From the NCBI GenBank assembly GCA_013368445.1, contig JAACJO010000005.1, forward strand, positions 1,612,001-1,676,000: a stretch of DNA of 64,000 nucleotides, in the 5' to 3' direction. The stretch is from Leucocoprinus leucothites (taxonomy: Eukaryota; Basidiomycota; Agaricomycetes; Agaricales; Agaricaceae). Positions 48,907 to 60,641 of the stretch are shown here, one piece after another (the first letter of the stretch is position 1; each line of letters begins with the position of its first letter). A model generated the notes under the pieces. That model did not search any database and was not told the origin of the DNA. It saw only the letters and a list, made by a program, of their open reading frames with translations. Both the position numbers and the translations under genes were made by a program.

Positions 48907-51350
48907 TTATTCCGGGCCCTCGCAGAGTGCGGCAAGGAACGCTTTAATGTGTTCCTTCCGTACTTCAATAATACTTGTGTTGAACGACGAGTGGCGGGTT
49001 GTTGCGTTACATCTGTCCCTAGCCTCAACAAAAGCCATTGCAAACTGACTTTACGAACACGTCAGCTTTTGTTACGGGGTGGCATCATCTCATTGAAAAC
49101 GTACTTTTTCTTAACGTCGCCAAATTCCATAGCAGCGTTGACACCGACAACGGTATAGACGTCTTTCCGCTCGTCTAGACAAGCGACAACAAACGGCAAG
49201 CCCTTACGCTTGTTTTGTGTTGTAATCTGAGCTGTAGGAACACGATCCCTGAGAGCATCGACGAGCCATGATGCTAAACGCATCAGAACGCCAGGATGAG
49301 AGAACAGCTCCAGCTTTGGGCCTTGCGTCATGACCACAACTCTGTGATTTCTAGTTGTCCGTATGTCCTGTTTGTCGATTATAGAAGTACCCTGCTCTAT
49401 TATTGAGCGATGGAGGGACATTGAAAGTCGTATTGATTGTTGTAAAGCCTCAAAACTTTCAAATGGTAAGAGGTTGTAGAAGAAGGTACATGGGGTTATA
49501 CAACTCACTCGGAGAGTGCATCATAAGCCGTCCAGAAATTCTTGATCCACCAAGGAACTTCTTGATGATCTTTTGTTTCGTCCCGGGTGCCTGTCGTCGT
49601 ATTGTTCTGCGCGTTTGACCCAGTCTGACGAACCTCGTCTTTTCCTTTCTTTCCCTCAACTCCTGGAGTCTCCCAGGTTCTCCCGCCTCCAAACCACTCT
49701 CCTCCATTACGGGCACCCTCGATCTCAATCTCCAGGGGTAAGCCTCCGGCAACATCTATTAAAGCATTAATGCCTTCTACTGCATCCGCTGCCGAGAATG
49801 GCTGAGAGCGGTATCCGTAACAGCGAACAAATGAAGGGTAAGTCAACTCCACTAGACCGTACTCTGGCGCAGTCTCGCTGAATCGATCGACGAGGGCTCG
49901 TTTGAGATCCATATCCATATGGCTGTATGATTGTTGAGTCTGAAGGAGTGAAAATCTAGATGATTGATATCAGTTGCGCTTATATGCATGCGAATCCCTA
50001 ACTTACCCCATTTTCGCTAAAAGGCCGGTCAAACGCTTACGGCCACGTTCTTTCCAGATACCGAGTTTGCTGGCGACATAACTAGAGTGGTACATAGCAT
50101 CGTACAGAGTCCAGTGGCGGAAAAACATGAATCGAAGCTCATCTGTTGCGCGAACGCTCACATCATCTGGATTGAGCGAGAGAAGAAATGATGAACCAGC
50201 ATTGGGCCCAGGGGGGATCGGATTCAGTCGAGACACTTCATCGTAATAGAGACTGTGGTATCCTTCATAGTCTTCCCGCGTTATTCGCGATGTTAGGTAC
50301 TGGTACGTGAGGCCCAGGATGGCAAGCCTAGCGAAAGTGTGAATAGGTCATAATTATACTTCGTGTCGACTCACCAGAGAAAATCGTTATCAACCCTTTC
50401 CAGTATTGTGGCAAGGGTGTATATCGTGCTTGCCACACTCTGGCCATACCAAGTACCACCGAGATAGTACTTATTCAGTCGTGCAACATGGCGGTCATGC
50501 TCTTCTCTTGTCATCCGCTGTGGAGGCTATAGGATCATCAGGCCAGTAATCTTCTTTGGCAGGAATGACGCATACGTTGTCATCATCTTCATTAAGTCGC
50601 CGTCGCTTACCTCTTCGGGGCTCCGTGGATAGTCGCCGCTTTCGTGAGCCTTCAGCATCAGAGTCACCTTCATACTCGAGTCCATCAGACTCCTCCTCTT
50701 CAGATTCGTCTGAATATTCGTCACCAGAGTCAGGGAGAGGTTCATACTTGTGATGAATCAACAGGAGCTCCATTCAGCCTAAAACCGCCATACCTCCAAT
50801 GCTTCCCATGACCTCTTCTCGTCCACGAGCTTATCTGCTTCCCCATCGTCCCAAACAAGTATCCGATCGCCATTCTCTCCAGCTCCAAATAAGCTGGACA
50901 AGTTACGGGGTCGGACAGAATCAATGACATGGATTGTGACGCTTGTCCGGAATTCCCCAAACCAATTGGGAGACGGTAGATCGACGTATCCTCCCACATT
51001 CAGCATAACCAGAGTGTGTAGCTGAAACGCGTTCAGGTGAACGACCAGCTTCCTCCCAGTAATTCGGCGGGCCTACGTACTTCATTGTTTTCCATCAGTT
51101 CATCCCTTATCCTGGTGAAATCCTCGACTCCTGCCACAGGTATGATTGTGTATATCACATCGTCCTGTTTGAATAAACGTGAAAGCATCTTGGATGCACA
51201 AAGTGCGTCGACATCTGGTGCCACCAGCATAATCACTGAAGACGCCGATGTCAAAGGAGAACGGCGGTGGGCTGCGAGGATTTTGTTGTAAGCGTCACCA
51301 TAAGATGGTCTTCCCGGCGCAGTCTGGTTGGGTGGTGTGATGTAGACCAT
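48907..51350 (-). CDS. CDC45: Cdc45, replicative CMG helicase subunit
   Basis: Essential partner of MCM and GINS in the replicative helicase. The start at 51350 gives MVYITPPNQ, matching the family. Near 51205 is APDVDALCASKML, the degenerate RecJ/DHH-type strand. Then come QDDVIYTIIPVAG, MLNVGGYVDLPS near 51006, the long acidic insertion (DEYSDESEEEES) with basic flanks near 50560-50730, and helical C-terminal pieces (YHSSYVASKLGIWKERGRKRL near 50075, SHPGVLMRLASWLVDALRDR near 49270). The last intron (49104 to 49019) joins GDVKKK to DRCNATTRHSS and the end IKAFLAALCEGPE, stop at 48907. Reading through instead would give a short unrelated tail. About eight introns. Confidence 0.93.
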
Positions 51351-52385
51351 CACGGCGCAGTACAAAGAGAAACAGGTTGAGAGCTTTCCGGATCAGCTAC
51401 CTTCTCCTTGATCCTGGCGCGAATACTCTGTGACCATACACGGGCGCGTATCACGTGACGGTATCGTATCCGTGACACCAGTTGAGAAAGCGCTCGACGT
51501 CGTGGACCTTAAGTTGTGGTCGTTTTGTAAAATAAAATAAAATGTACTCTCGAAGGCCTAGTGAACACGGTAGCCAGAGTCCAAGATTGGAGCGCAGTAC
51601 CAGCGAACTATTAAGCTTTCGGTTAACATCATTCAAATCTCCCTCTCGTCTAGCGTCACATCTCTATAGTTGGCAAGTTCCATTGAGTGCCCAGTCGTCA
51701 TAAAAACTCCTTGTGAGTGCACACTAATGCCATAAAGTGATCGGTCTTCACATTCCACTCGTGTATCCACCTCACCTCAGATGACAATCTGCACGATTCA
51801 CCACCCCTAATTTCATTCCTCACTGAACTCGCTGAGTTTGAGCTGAGGCTCATAAAAGCAATCGACGCAGTGATCTAAGGAAGGGTAAGGTTCCGCAGGT
51901 ACAAGTCAAAGCTATGAAGTACCTACACGGAAAGTAAGGCGGGATTCCCCTGATAATATGACACGAGGCTATTTGAGTCGACTTATTCCCGAGAGGGGTG
52001 TTGCGCTACTCAGCGCAGACAAACTATGCGTTAACTGTGCTGGATTAGGTCGATTGCCCATCCATGATTTCTAAAATTCAGGATGAAGGAGGTACGGTGC
52101 TGGCGTCGGTGATTTGAGTCTATTTGACGGAAAAAGAGAGAGTATAAAACATGCTGTAACCGGACTCGATTACACACTCTTACTGGCTTGCGGCTGGATC
52201 CGCAAGTATGGCTTCTTCATGTTCATGAAATTTGCTGCAAGTCCTTTCTGAGACTCGCGTTATCAAATGGGCGCAAGTTTTTCTCCAATAGTTACAACAA
52301 GAAATTCATCTCGGTTGTCTTTGCAGCGCGACGAGTATCGGGTACAGTAGCAGACGCATGTCCAAACAGGCCACACCAGCAGCGA
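51351..52385. other. Intergenic, about 1 kb, no gene supported
   Basis: Holds the CDC45 promoter and the 3' region of the leftward scramblase gene. A rightward TATAAAA at about 52143 is not followed by any convincing frame. Confidence 0.45.
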
Positions 52386-53978
52386 TCACTCCCAACTGGA
52401 GAAATGGAAGAGCCCGCCACTTTGGAAGGGGTCTGAGATCTAAGCCTTCGACCATGATTATAATTATGCCTCACCTTCCCATATGCGAGTGACGAGAGAA
52501 GTAGTCAGAGTCAATATTAACTGCAGCGTGACGAGCGAATGAGAAGTCCAGGTAGGGGACGTCCTGTGAGGATCAGAGACGTACCTGCAAGGGCAAGGAA
52601 TAACTAGGGACCATTTCAGTCTGATGTAAAGCAAGTCAGCGACCGAGACCTACAGCACGCTCGTCTAAGCTCAAAACCCTAGAGCTAGACTGGGGAACAT
52701 AATCTTGTCCGCTTGGAGAAAGAGTCACTGGCTTAAAGCAGACAGAGTAGCGTCCTATCGGATTCTCAGCAACTCATCGGATCTGAGCCAGTTTTATCGT
52801 AAACACCTGTATCTGTAAAAATCTAGAACCTTGAATAAGTAGATGAAACGGGGCCTGTGAGTTCAAGTTCAGGATACCTCTCGGCCAAAACCTCGAAAAG
52901 CACGACTGATGAAGGCGATGTCTTGCTTGTGCCCATCTAATAAACGGAAGTCCCACGCAAGGAAAGGTGAATCCACTTGCGCAACCTGAGTGAAAACAGC
53001 AGGTGTGGGTTCGGGCTGGGATTCCGATGCTAATGATAATATCCGTCTTGAGCTCTCCCTTCAGACAATTGATGAGTACCACGTCGCAGAAGGTTTGAGA
53101 CATGTGCTACCTGAGAAAGAGGTCATAACGTCGGCGCCACGGATGCCATACTTGCTGAGCCTCCCCAAACGTGTCAAGGATTGGATCGCCTTCAGGTGTG
53201 TATTCTGAGAATTCTTTCAAGCGTTGTACGTACATCCGCGAGTTGATCCACGCGAAGGGTCGCCTCAGCTGCTGAGCACTGAGAAGGGCGAGAGTTCATG
53301 AGAAGATGGCAAGTCTTACCCATAGAATCGGCGACCCACTGGCATCAAGAATCACAGCTCTAAAAGGTCTATGAGTAGCGAAAGCCTGTCGAGAAACCAC
53401 GCCAAGGAAGCCTCGATCTTCCTCAGCGATGAAGCCCAGCGGCTCTCCTTCTTCGTTACCTTTTGTTAAACAAAAGAAGACATTTTTCAGCATTAGTTCG
53501 AAATATAACGAAAAGATTCGCACTGATCGTGTACTTATTACATTGCTCGAATCCGACAAAGATATTAAGCATTTCGAGCTGTCTTCATAGAAACAGTCAG
53601 GCATTGGAGATAACGTTGTTGGGAGATACGACACCTTTCGATGATCAGAGTATCATTTTGCATGAGCAATTTTTGGAGTCCTTCCTCGGTGTTACTAGTT
53701 GGTGGCCGTTGTGAAGTATGCCATATACGTGATTCTTCAGCTGAGGGTGTGACTTCCATTGGCTGGGAATCGTCTTGGGACTGTCCCCTCGTTGTACGAC
53801 GAAAAGGCTTAAGAGTCTCACGGCTCCTTCCTGCACCTATGGTGCGCCTAGTTGGAAAGCGGCTCAGAGCAAACGTACGACACGCTTGTCGGAGGACCTC
53901 ATGTGTCGGTGTCCGGAGGCATTGTTGAAGACAACGGACAGAACCCAGAAATAATGGTCTGCTACTCAGTAACGCCAT
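52386..53978 (-). CDS. AIM25: Aim25-like mitochondrial phospholipid scramblase family protein
   Basis: Relative of the PLSCR family; fungal members are mitochondrial. I chose the start at 53978 because it gives an Arg/Ser-rich leader (MALLSSRPLFLGSVRCLQQ); the ATG at 54155 is also in frame. Conserved parts in order: LQKLLMQNDTLIIER, LEMLNIFVGFEQ, NEEGEPLGFIAEEDRGFLGVV, RQAFATHRPFRAVILDASG, LRRPFAWINSRMYV, VAQVDSPFLAWDFRLLDG, FRGFGREIFTDTG, RYSVCFKPV, LSLDERA, then VNIDSDYFSRHS. Each needs an intron to join. One exon, 52586-52604, is only 19 bases and supplies LFLALA between LDERA and VNID. The 3' end is ambiguous: reading through gives a TGA at 52471, while one more intron would end the protein SGGLFHFSSWE at 52386. 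Divergent from mtIF2. Confidence 0.85.
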
Positions 53979-54257
53979 AGGGCACGAGGTCAGGCAGGAA
54001 GAGACTTTAGTAGAAGATACGAAACAATTGTAAGTAGACGACGTGATCGTCATCGTTCGCCGTTCGGCGGGTCCAATGCCGTGACGGAACGGATTGATCT
54101 CATGTTCACGTGCACCGAAAAGAGTACTGATTCTCCGGGTTGTTGAGGCATACATACTTTCTACCTCTCAGCTAGCTCCAGTTTTTGAGGTTCCTTATTC
54201 TCTCCCCCGTCATTAACGTCGCAGGCAGGTCCTGTCAGTCGTGCTACACTCACCAAT

Positions 54258-57200
54258 ATGCACCGACATAGCACCTTGCTTCCCATATTGCGCTGCTCAT
54301 ACACTCAGTCTCGCTCGGCTGCAACTGCAGCTAAGTTGAAGGTGTGATAGGTCTCGAACCGGATGGGAAATCTGCTTTAACTATTATGTTAGACCTCTCA
54401 TGAAGTATGTGGATACTCAGAGCCGCCGCCGATACCAAAGAAATGGTCGCCGTTACAATCTACGGATGTAGGAAGCAATTCTCCTCAGTCACGACTACTA
54501 GCTCACCATCATCCAGCGAGTACCCTCGGCAAAGTCATGGCCTCGGCCAGGTGACATAAACACTCGGCCTCGCAGCTCCGAACGGCGTTCGTGATGTCGA
54601 CCTATTCTCGCTGGGCTCTAATGACAAGTCATTCCAGAAACCTTGCAAACCTCCCGCTCACCGTCGAGACCACACCAGTCCCAAACGAAATGGTCTCCAT
54701 CATCCTTAACACTCAAAACTCATCCAAACAAGAGTCAAAACCACCAACGGAGGTCGAATGTCAAAAATAATACCAAACCCTCCAGTAAAACCGGTTCTCC
54801 TCTCCAAGCAACCACAAAGACCTCTCCAGCAAAGGAGACTGCTGTGGGACAACAAAGCAAGGTTCAGGAGCAGGAACAGGATAAACAAAGCGACTGGGAA
54901 CCAGAGGTTGATAATGTCGTGGATGACAGTTTACACTTAAGAGATTACTCACGGACAAGTCGTTCTCGATCAGACCAATACAAAACGCGTGGTTCTGTGG
55001 TACAAAAACTATACAGCGGCCAGGAACAAGTTTACGAGCAGAAAATCACACAGAAAGATAAGACACAGAAACCAAAACGATACCTACCACGAATAAAAGT
55101 CAAACCACGAATGGATGTGTACATACCATCCACAGTGACTGTAGGAACATTGGCCAGGATTTTAGATGTCAAATTAAGTACGTCGGACTGCCACCTCCCA
55201 AGAATCATTGCTAATTACACTCGCAGGTCGTCTCACACGTAAAATGGTGGAAGCTGGAATGGCGGAGGAATCTAGCCACGACCACGGTATGTTGACCGTT
55301 CAATCGGATAACCACATTCTTAAATGCTTTCTGTTTCTAGTTCTTACTTCTGATTATGCTGTCCTGCTGGCTGAGGAGTTGGGCTGCAATCCCATTGTCG
55401 ATGATGAAGCCGCGTTTGATCTATATCCGCCGTATGTTTTCCGACTACCAATTCTGACCCGCTTTTGATACCACTCCTTCTTACAGTGCTATACATCGTG
55501 AACCATCCACTCTACCGTCTCGCCCTCCTATCGTAACAATAATGGGACACGTTGACCACGGGAAAACAACGCTTCTTGACACTCTCCGGTCTTCTGCCGT
55601 TGCGAAAGGTGAAGCCGGTGGGATCACACAGCACATTGGAGCGTTCTCTGTTCCAGTCAAGTCTTCGCAAGGACAGCAGTCTATCACGTTCCTTGATACC
55701 CCTGGTCATGCTGCATTTTCAGCCATGAGAGCACGAGGGGCTGGTATCACGGATATTGTGGTCCTGGTCGTGGCAGCCGACGATGGGATTATGCCTCAGA
55801 CCAAAGAGATCATCAATCTTCTAAAGAAGGACGCTGGTAAGGTCGGGCTTGTCGTCGCAATCAACAAAGTTGATAAGCCGGAAGCCGACGTTGTAAGCCA
55901 CCTTCCTTGCCCTCCTATGCTATCGATCACTCAGTTCTTTTTAGGAAGCTGTGAAGCTAGCATTGATGGCTGAGGGGATACAATTAGAGTCCTTCGGTGG
56001 CGACATTCCATCTGTTGAAGTCTCCGGTCTTACAGGACAAGGTCTACCAGATCTTGTAGAAGTCCTGTCTGCCATGGCGGAGCTACAGGATCTACGTGCA
56101 GAGAAAGAGGGTGCCGTACATGGATACGTGCTGGAGTCACGAGTGACGAAGGGCCTAGGGTGAGTGGAGTAATAGTCGGGGTAAGCTCAGATACTCATGA
56201 ACTCTAGACCTGTGACTACTGTGCTCGTCTTGAGGGGGTGCCTGAAGTCGGGCTCGCACCTCCTGAGTGCTACCCACCATGCCAAAGTTCGTGTAATGAC
56301 CGACTCTTCCGGGAAAACGGTCAAAGCCGCCTATCCTGGGATGGCTGTGACTGTTTCAGGTTGGAAGACGCTACCCAAGGCAGGGGATGAGGTGCTTGAC
56401 GGTAAGGAGTCGGATGTTAAGAAGGCACTGGCCAATCGGGCGCGACAAGCAGACATCGCTGCGTCATTGGCCGACGTCGACGCTATCAATGCAGTCCGAA
56501 AGGAGGAACGAGAGCGCAAGCAGACGGAGAGCGACAATCACAGCAACAAAATGACTGTGACAACCGAGTCTAGCGGACTCCAAGAACTGAAGCTAATCAT
56601 CAAGGCAGACGTGAGTGGAAGTGCAGAGGCTATCGAAGGAGCTCTTCAGGGCATCGGGAATAAACTGGCCATGGCCAAGATTGTATCCTCCAGTGTCGGG
56701 GATGTGACTGAGTCTGATGTGCTCATGGCAAAGGCTGTCAATGGTATGGCTCCGGCTAATAACTCAACCGCCCTTTTTTATTGATCAAAGCATCTATCAT
56801 CAGCTACTATCGTTGCCTTTTCTGTTTCTGTCCCCCGCTCGGTGGAGGTTCTGGCGGCACAAAATGCAGTTCCAGTTACTACCTCGCCCATTATTTACCG
56901 ATTAATGGAGGACGTTCGACAACGAGTGATTGCCCTGCTTCCGACAATCAAAGAAACGAAAGTGACGGGAGAAGCTTCGGTCCTGCAGATGTTTGACATC
57001 CACTTGAAAGCGAAACAAGTAAAGAAGATAGCCGGCTGCCGTGTGGTCAATGGGATCATTGAGAAGGCGAGGTTTGCGCGGGTTGTCAGAGATGGATCAG
57101 TCATTCATGAAGGTATGTTGGAATTCCGTTCGCAGTCGCCTTGTATAGACGATTGTTTCAGGGTCACTGGATACTATGCGCATCCTCAAAAAGGACGTTA

Positions 57201-57313
57201 CAGAAGTCCGCAAGGGCTCGGAGTGTGGCTTAAGCTTCCTAACCTTCGAGGACCTCCGCGAAGGGGACTTGATTCAGATGTATCAGATGTTAGAAAAACC
57301 AGGTGTCTTGTAG
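54258..57313 (+). CDS. IFM1: Mitochondrial translation initiation factor IF-2
   Basis: GTPase delivering initiator tRNA to the mitochondrial ribosome. The ATG at 54258 begins a likely leader ([22 protein letters not shown]). The join to the next exon, somewhere between 54345 and 54640, is not resolved. A basic linker is followed by the IF2 N-domain ([25 protein letters not shown]) and [19 protein letters not shown]. The G domain has GHVDHGKT (near 55545), [18 protein letters not shown] (near 55698) and NKVDKPEAD (near 55863). Domain II shows [21 protein letters not shown]. Domain III shows [19 protein letters not shown], and domain [24 protein letters not shown]. The last exon continues [13 protein letters not shown] to LEKPGVL, stop at 57311-57313. 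Confidence 0.93.
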
Positions 57314-57372
57314 AAGGGGATACATTGAGTTGATTTTTAGAGGATTCTAGATTACGGTTCCGGTAATATTAA

Positions 57373-58789
57373 TCATGGTGAACGAGTTCGATTGGCCGCG
57401 TCAAGATGCAGCTCCTTCCCTCCAATTGTACCAGTCCTCCCGCCGACACCGAAAGTATAGTTGATGCCACCAAGATCGCGAGTCGTCTTTTCTAGGAGAA
57501 CCCACCCGCGCTTGTCTGATTTCTGAAGCTGGAGCTCAACCTGAGATGTGTGAGCCTTCGTAAGAAGTGAGTCAAAGAAAGCTGATACCTTTGTATTGAA
57601 GTAACGGAATGTGCTCTGCTCCGGATCAATAGGTCCAAAAAGATTCAGCACGCGCGAAAAGCGTTTCGATCCCGGGAGATAAATATCGAGCGTAACCTAA
57701 TTGACATATGAGACTCATTTGTAAGTTGGTTTACCGAAAAAGATGAACCTGTTCTGGCGAATCAAACTTGATGCTACTGCGTTCCTTATCCGCCTGCTTG
57801 GCAAATACAGAAACAAAAACCTTATCCATCGTTTGATAATGATCTATGCGGCAGTTCACGACCTCCTCTGTCTTGCGGAAGGGTTCAGTAAAACCCCAGT
57901 TCAATTAACGCCGATCATAGCCACTCACATCGGGTGCTGTTGTCTTTCGCGGAACGAAAACATGCCGACCAGTCTTGCAGCCCTGAATCTTCAAAAACTC
58001 GTCGAATTCCAGAACACGGCGCTTGCAACAGAGATATCCCTGCAATGTAACAAAACAGACGGAGAGATTGAGCTGACTGACGACCGTATCAGTTGTTGTC
58101 ACAATGATTACCTTGCTACCCTCTCTAAAGATCGGCTGCGCAGGCCCGAATTGAACGACGGTCAATACATCATACACAATATTCATTACTCACGGGAGCT
58201 GGATGATAGATGCATATGGTCCCTGGTCCATCTCCCTTCCTGTTCTCTTCATCGCTGGCGAAGGGAATACCGCAGCCTTTCCTTCTACATGTCGTCCCAG
58301 GCGCCACTGGAATAGAAAGATCATCCTCTTCTTCGATGATAGGTGCTGGTTTAAGCAACTCGGGATCTACTTGTGACAAGGTCTTAGTAGGAGCACTCGA
58401 GAAAGTTTCCTTTCCACCCGCAGAAGATTCGGTGACTGCGAATGTGACAGGAGGTGCGGCCTTCGGCTCGGGGGCTTTTGGTACTTCAGAATTATGACCG
58501 TCGACTTCAGTACAACCCTGATCCTCAAGTCAATGCATGGTTTCAAATAAGATAAGTTATTGGCTAACAGGGATCGCAAGGAAATCATCAAAACTGAGTA
58601 CTGGCTTATTGATGTCGGAGCAACATGACCACGATTTGAGGCCCTCGTGAAAAACCTGATTCTCGAGGCATCAGCTTGGTGGTGAGGACGGAATACACTG
58701 CTCACCGGGGCCCCTGGGTGGTGAATGCATTTCTCGGTCGACCCTTCAACATACTCAGCCTTGCATCCTCCACGAGAACAACGCGGCAT
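57373..58789 (-). CDS. CHORD-CS domain protein (Chp1/RAR1-like Hsp90 co-chaperone)
   Basis: Two Cys/His-rich zinc domains plus a CS domain; relatives bind Hsp90 (CHORDC1, RAR1 with SGT1). The start at 58789 opens CHORD1 directly ([33 protein letters not shown] across an intron, then SFDDFLAIPGC). A linker rich in Pro/Glu leads to CHORD2 (CRRKGCGIPFASDE, CIYHPAPVIFREGSKGYLCCKRRVLEFDEFLKIQGC). The CS domain follows across more introns (FVSVFAKQADKE, VTLDIYLPGSKRF, NLFGPIDPEQSTFRYFNTKV, VELQLQKSDKRGWVLLEK), ending NRTRSP. The zinc ligands of both CHORDs appear intact. Convergent with mtIF2; only 59 bases separate the stops. Confidence 0.92.
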
Positions 58790-59108
58790 TGGGTGATCTA
58801 TAAAGTAGTCGCGAACACGGAAGTGATGATCAGGATTTAGCTAAAATTGATGACGGATTATCCATCTTATTTGCACTGCAAGGAAATTTCGTCGAGTTTC
58901 TTCAGAGTTCTTGACCTTTCTAATTTTGTGTATTACATAAGATGATGTAAGTACTTATAAGACTAAAAGCTAGGGTATTTCAATCCTGTACCGCGATAGG
59001 CGTATGGGTATAGAACACTTAGCAAGACAAACCCAGAGAGGTCCAGCTAGTTTCAGGCCGCTACTTGTTAGTCGAAGGCTGCACAAATGCTACTTAAGGA
59101 GTAACCGC

Positions 59109-60465
59109 TCAGGACGGACCAGGACCATACATCTCCCACACGAGGAAGCCCATCCCCCAAGGACCAACCCGACCTAAAGTCCGAGCCACTCTCATTAGTT
59201 TTGGTTTGAAGCCGGAGGTAGTAGATACTTCGTGGCTTGGGTCATGGAAAAATGCGATAGTCCCTTCAGCACGAACGGCCTCATAAATAGGTTTCAATAA
59301 TTGAGGGCGTTGACTCGGAGACTCTAGGCTAGCTAGATGAATCAGACGCCGAGCTTTATCCCAAGGTCGACAGAGAATCTCATAAGTAAGACCGGCTAAA
59401 ACCTGGGTATCGGATACTTTGGATTCAATGATCCTCATGGTAAGAATTGAGCGAAAGGACTTACGCCCCCCGAGACGAGTATGGCGCTATTAAGGACACG
59501 AGGAAGGTGTTGACTGATGGAAACAAATCCAGCCTCAGATCGATCAACGTAGGCAATAAAGTCCTCAGTGTGCGATTTGGTGGCCTGACCCAACCTACGT
59601 GTGACTTCGAAAATAGCAAAGAAAGCCGAGAATGCTGATGCGTAAAGAAAATCAGGGCCCCGGACTAGACATACGCATGTTCACGGTGCTCACCAGAAAC
59701 ATCCTTTGCGCAACCCCAACCCCACCCATTCCATCCACGACCAGCCATTTCCCCGACTTCTCGCATCCACTTGCGGACCTCTCGAGCATTACGCAACTGG
59801 CTCATGCGGGAATCCCCTTGGGGTGCAAGGTTGTTGTGCATCATGGACTTCCATGCTTGGATCCAAGAGTGTCCTGATGTTCCCCCTTCAATCGCCAGGC
59901 GCAGATTTTCGGCGGGTGCAGCAACCAATGCCTGGACGCCCCCCGCAATGCCTCCGGCAAGCGTAGCACCCATGATCGGGTGATTTCGCATATTAGGCTC
60001 AATGATTGAATAGGCCTCAGCGTAGGTTGTCCACAGAACAGTCCCGAGCATAGCGTTTACGGCCATTGGAGGGAGGAAGTGCTTGCTGAAAACACCAAAC
60101 TGGCAGCTGCGTTAAGTTATGTAGGTCACTCGTGAATTATTAACCTACTCCTTGGAGTTTGACCACTGCTAGTAGAAATTTGTAGTCATAAATAGCACCT
60201 TGATGCTCTGCCAGGCTTTTCAAGGACTGCCAGCCACTAACTGGAAACACCCAGTTGGCTTGGAGTCTAGGAAAAGGTGTCGATACTCACTTTTCGACGG
60301 TCGGAATAGGCGGACAGGTCGAGAAAAGTATAATGCCATTCCTCGTGTGGCTGTGCGTGCTAAAGCGGCTTGGAGGCCTGCATTCTGCTCTGCTGCGGTA
60401 ATGATGAGGCCTAGAACATTAGCCAGTATGAGTGGACGCACTTGTGTCTGCGTTCTGCTGTACAT
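59109..60465 (-). CDS. SLC25-like mitochondrial carrier, divergent
   Basis: Mitochondrial carrier fold with three repeats. The nearest ATG is 60465 (MYSRTQTQVRPLILANVLGLI); a longer N-terminus from another exon is possible. Repeat 1 ends ALYFSRPVRLFRPSK and continues VSGWQSLKSLAEHQGAIYDYKFL after an intron; its P-x-[DE]-x-x-[KR] signature is degenerate (PVRLFR). Repeat 2 (FGVFSKHFLPPMAVNAMLG, GATLAGGIAGGVQALVAAPAENLRL) has a good PAENLR. Repeat 3 (VLAGLTYEILCRPWDKARRLI) has PWDKAR. The end is GPWGMGFLVWEMYGPGPS. Which metabolite it carries cannot be told. It shares a 176-base divergent promoter with ALKBH7, another mitochondrial protein. Confidence 0.82.
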
Positions 60466-60641
60466 CACCTTGTGGGGCAACGGACATGAGGGATGGACAT
60501 GAAAGCAGAAATAGCCGAACTGTGTCCCATCACCTTCGGCCCCAAGCCGCAGGTTCTATTTTCAGCTCCCCAGCGTGGCTGTGCTATTTCGTTCAGGTGT
60601 GAGTTGGGCACACTACATTCATACTGAACCATCCTTCCATT

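Noticed and set aside
52774..53208. Independent small genes on both strands
   Set aside because: The leftward frame is intron plus two scramblase exons read in mixed phase; the rightward one is their complement.
54330..54375. GTCTCGAACC as a possible tRNA T-arm
   Set aside because: No matching acceptor, D or anticodon stems around it on either strand.
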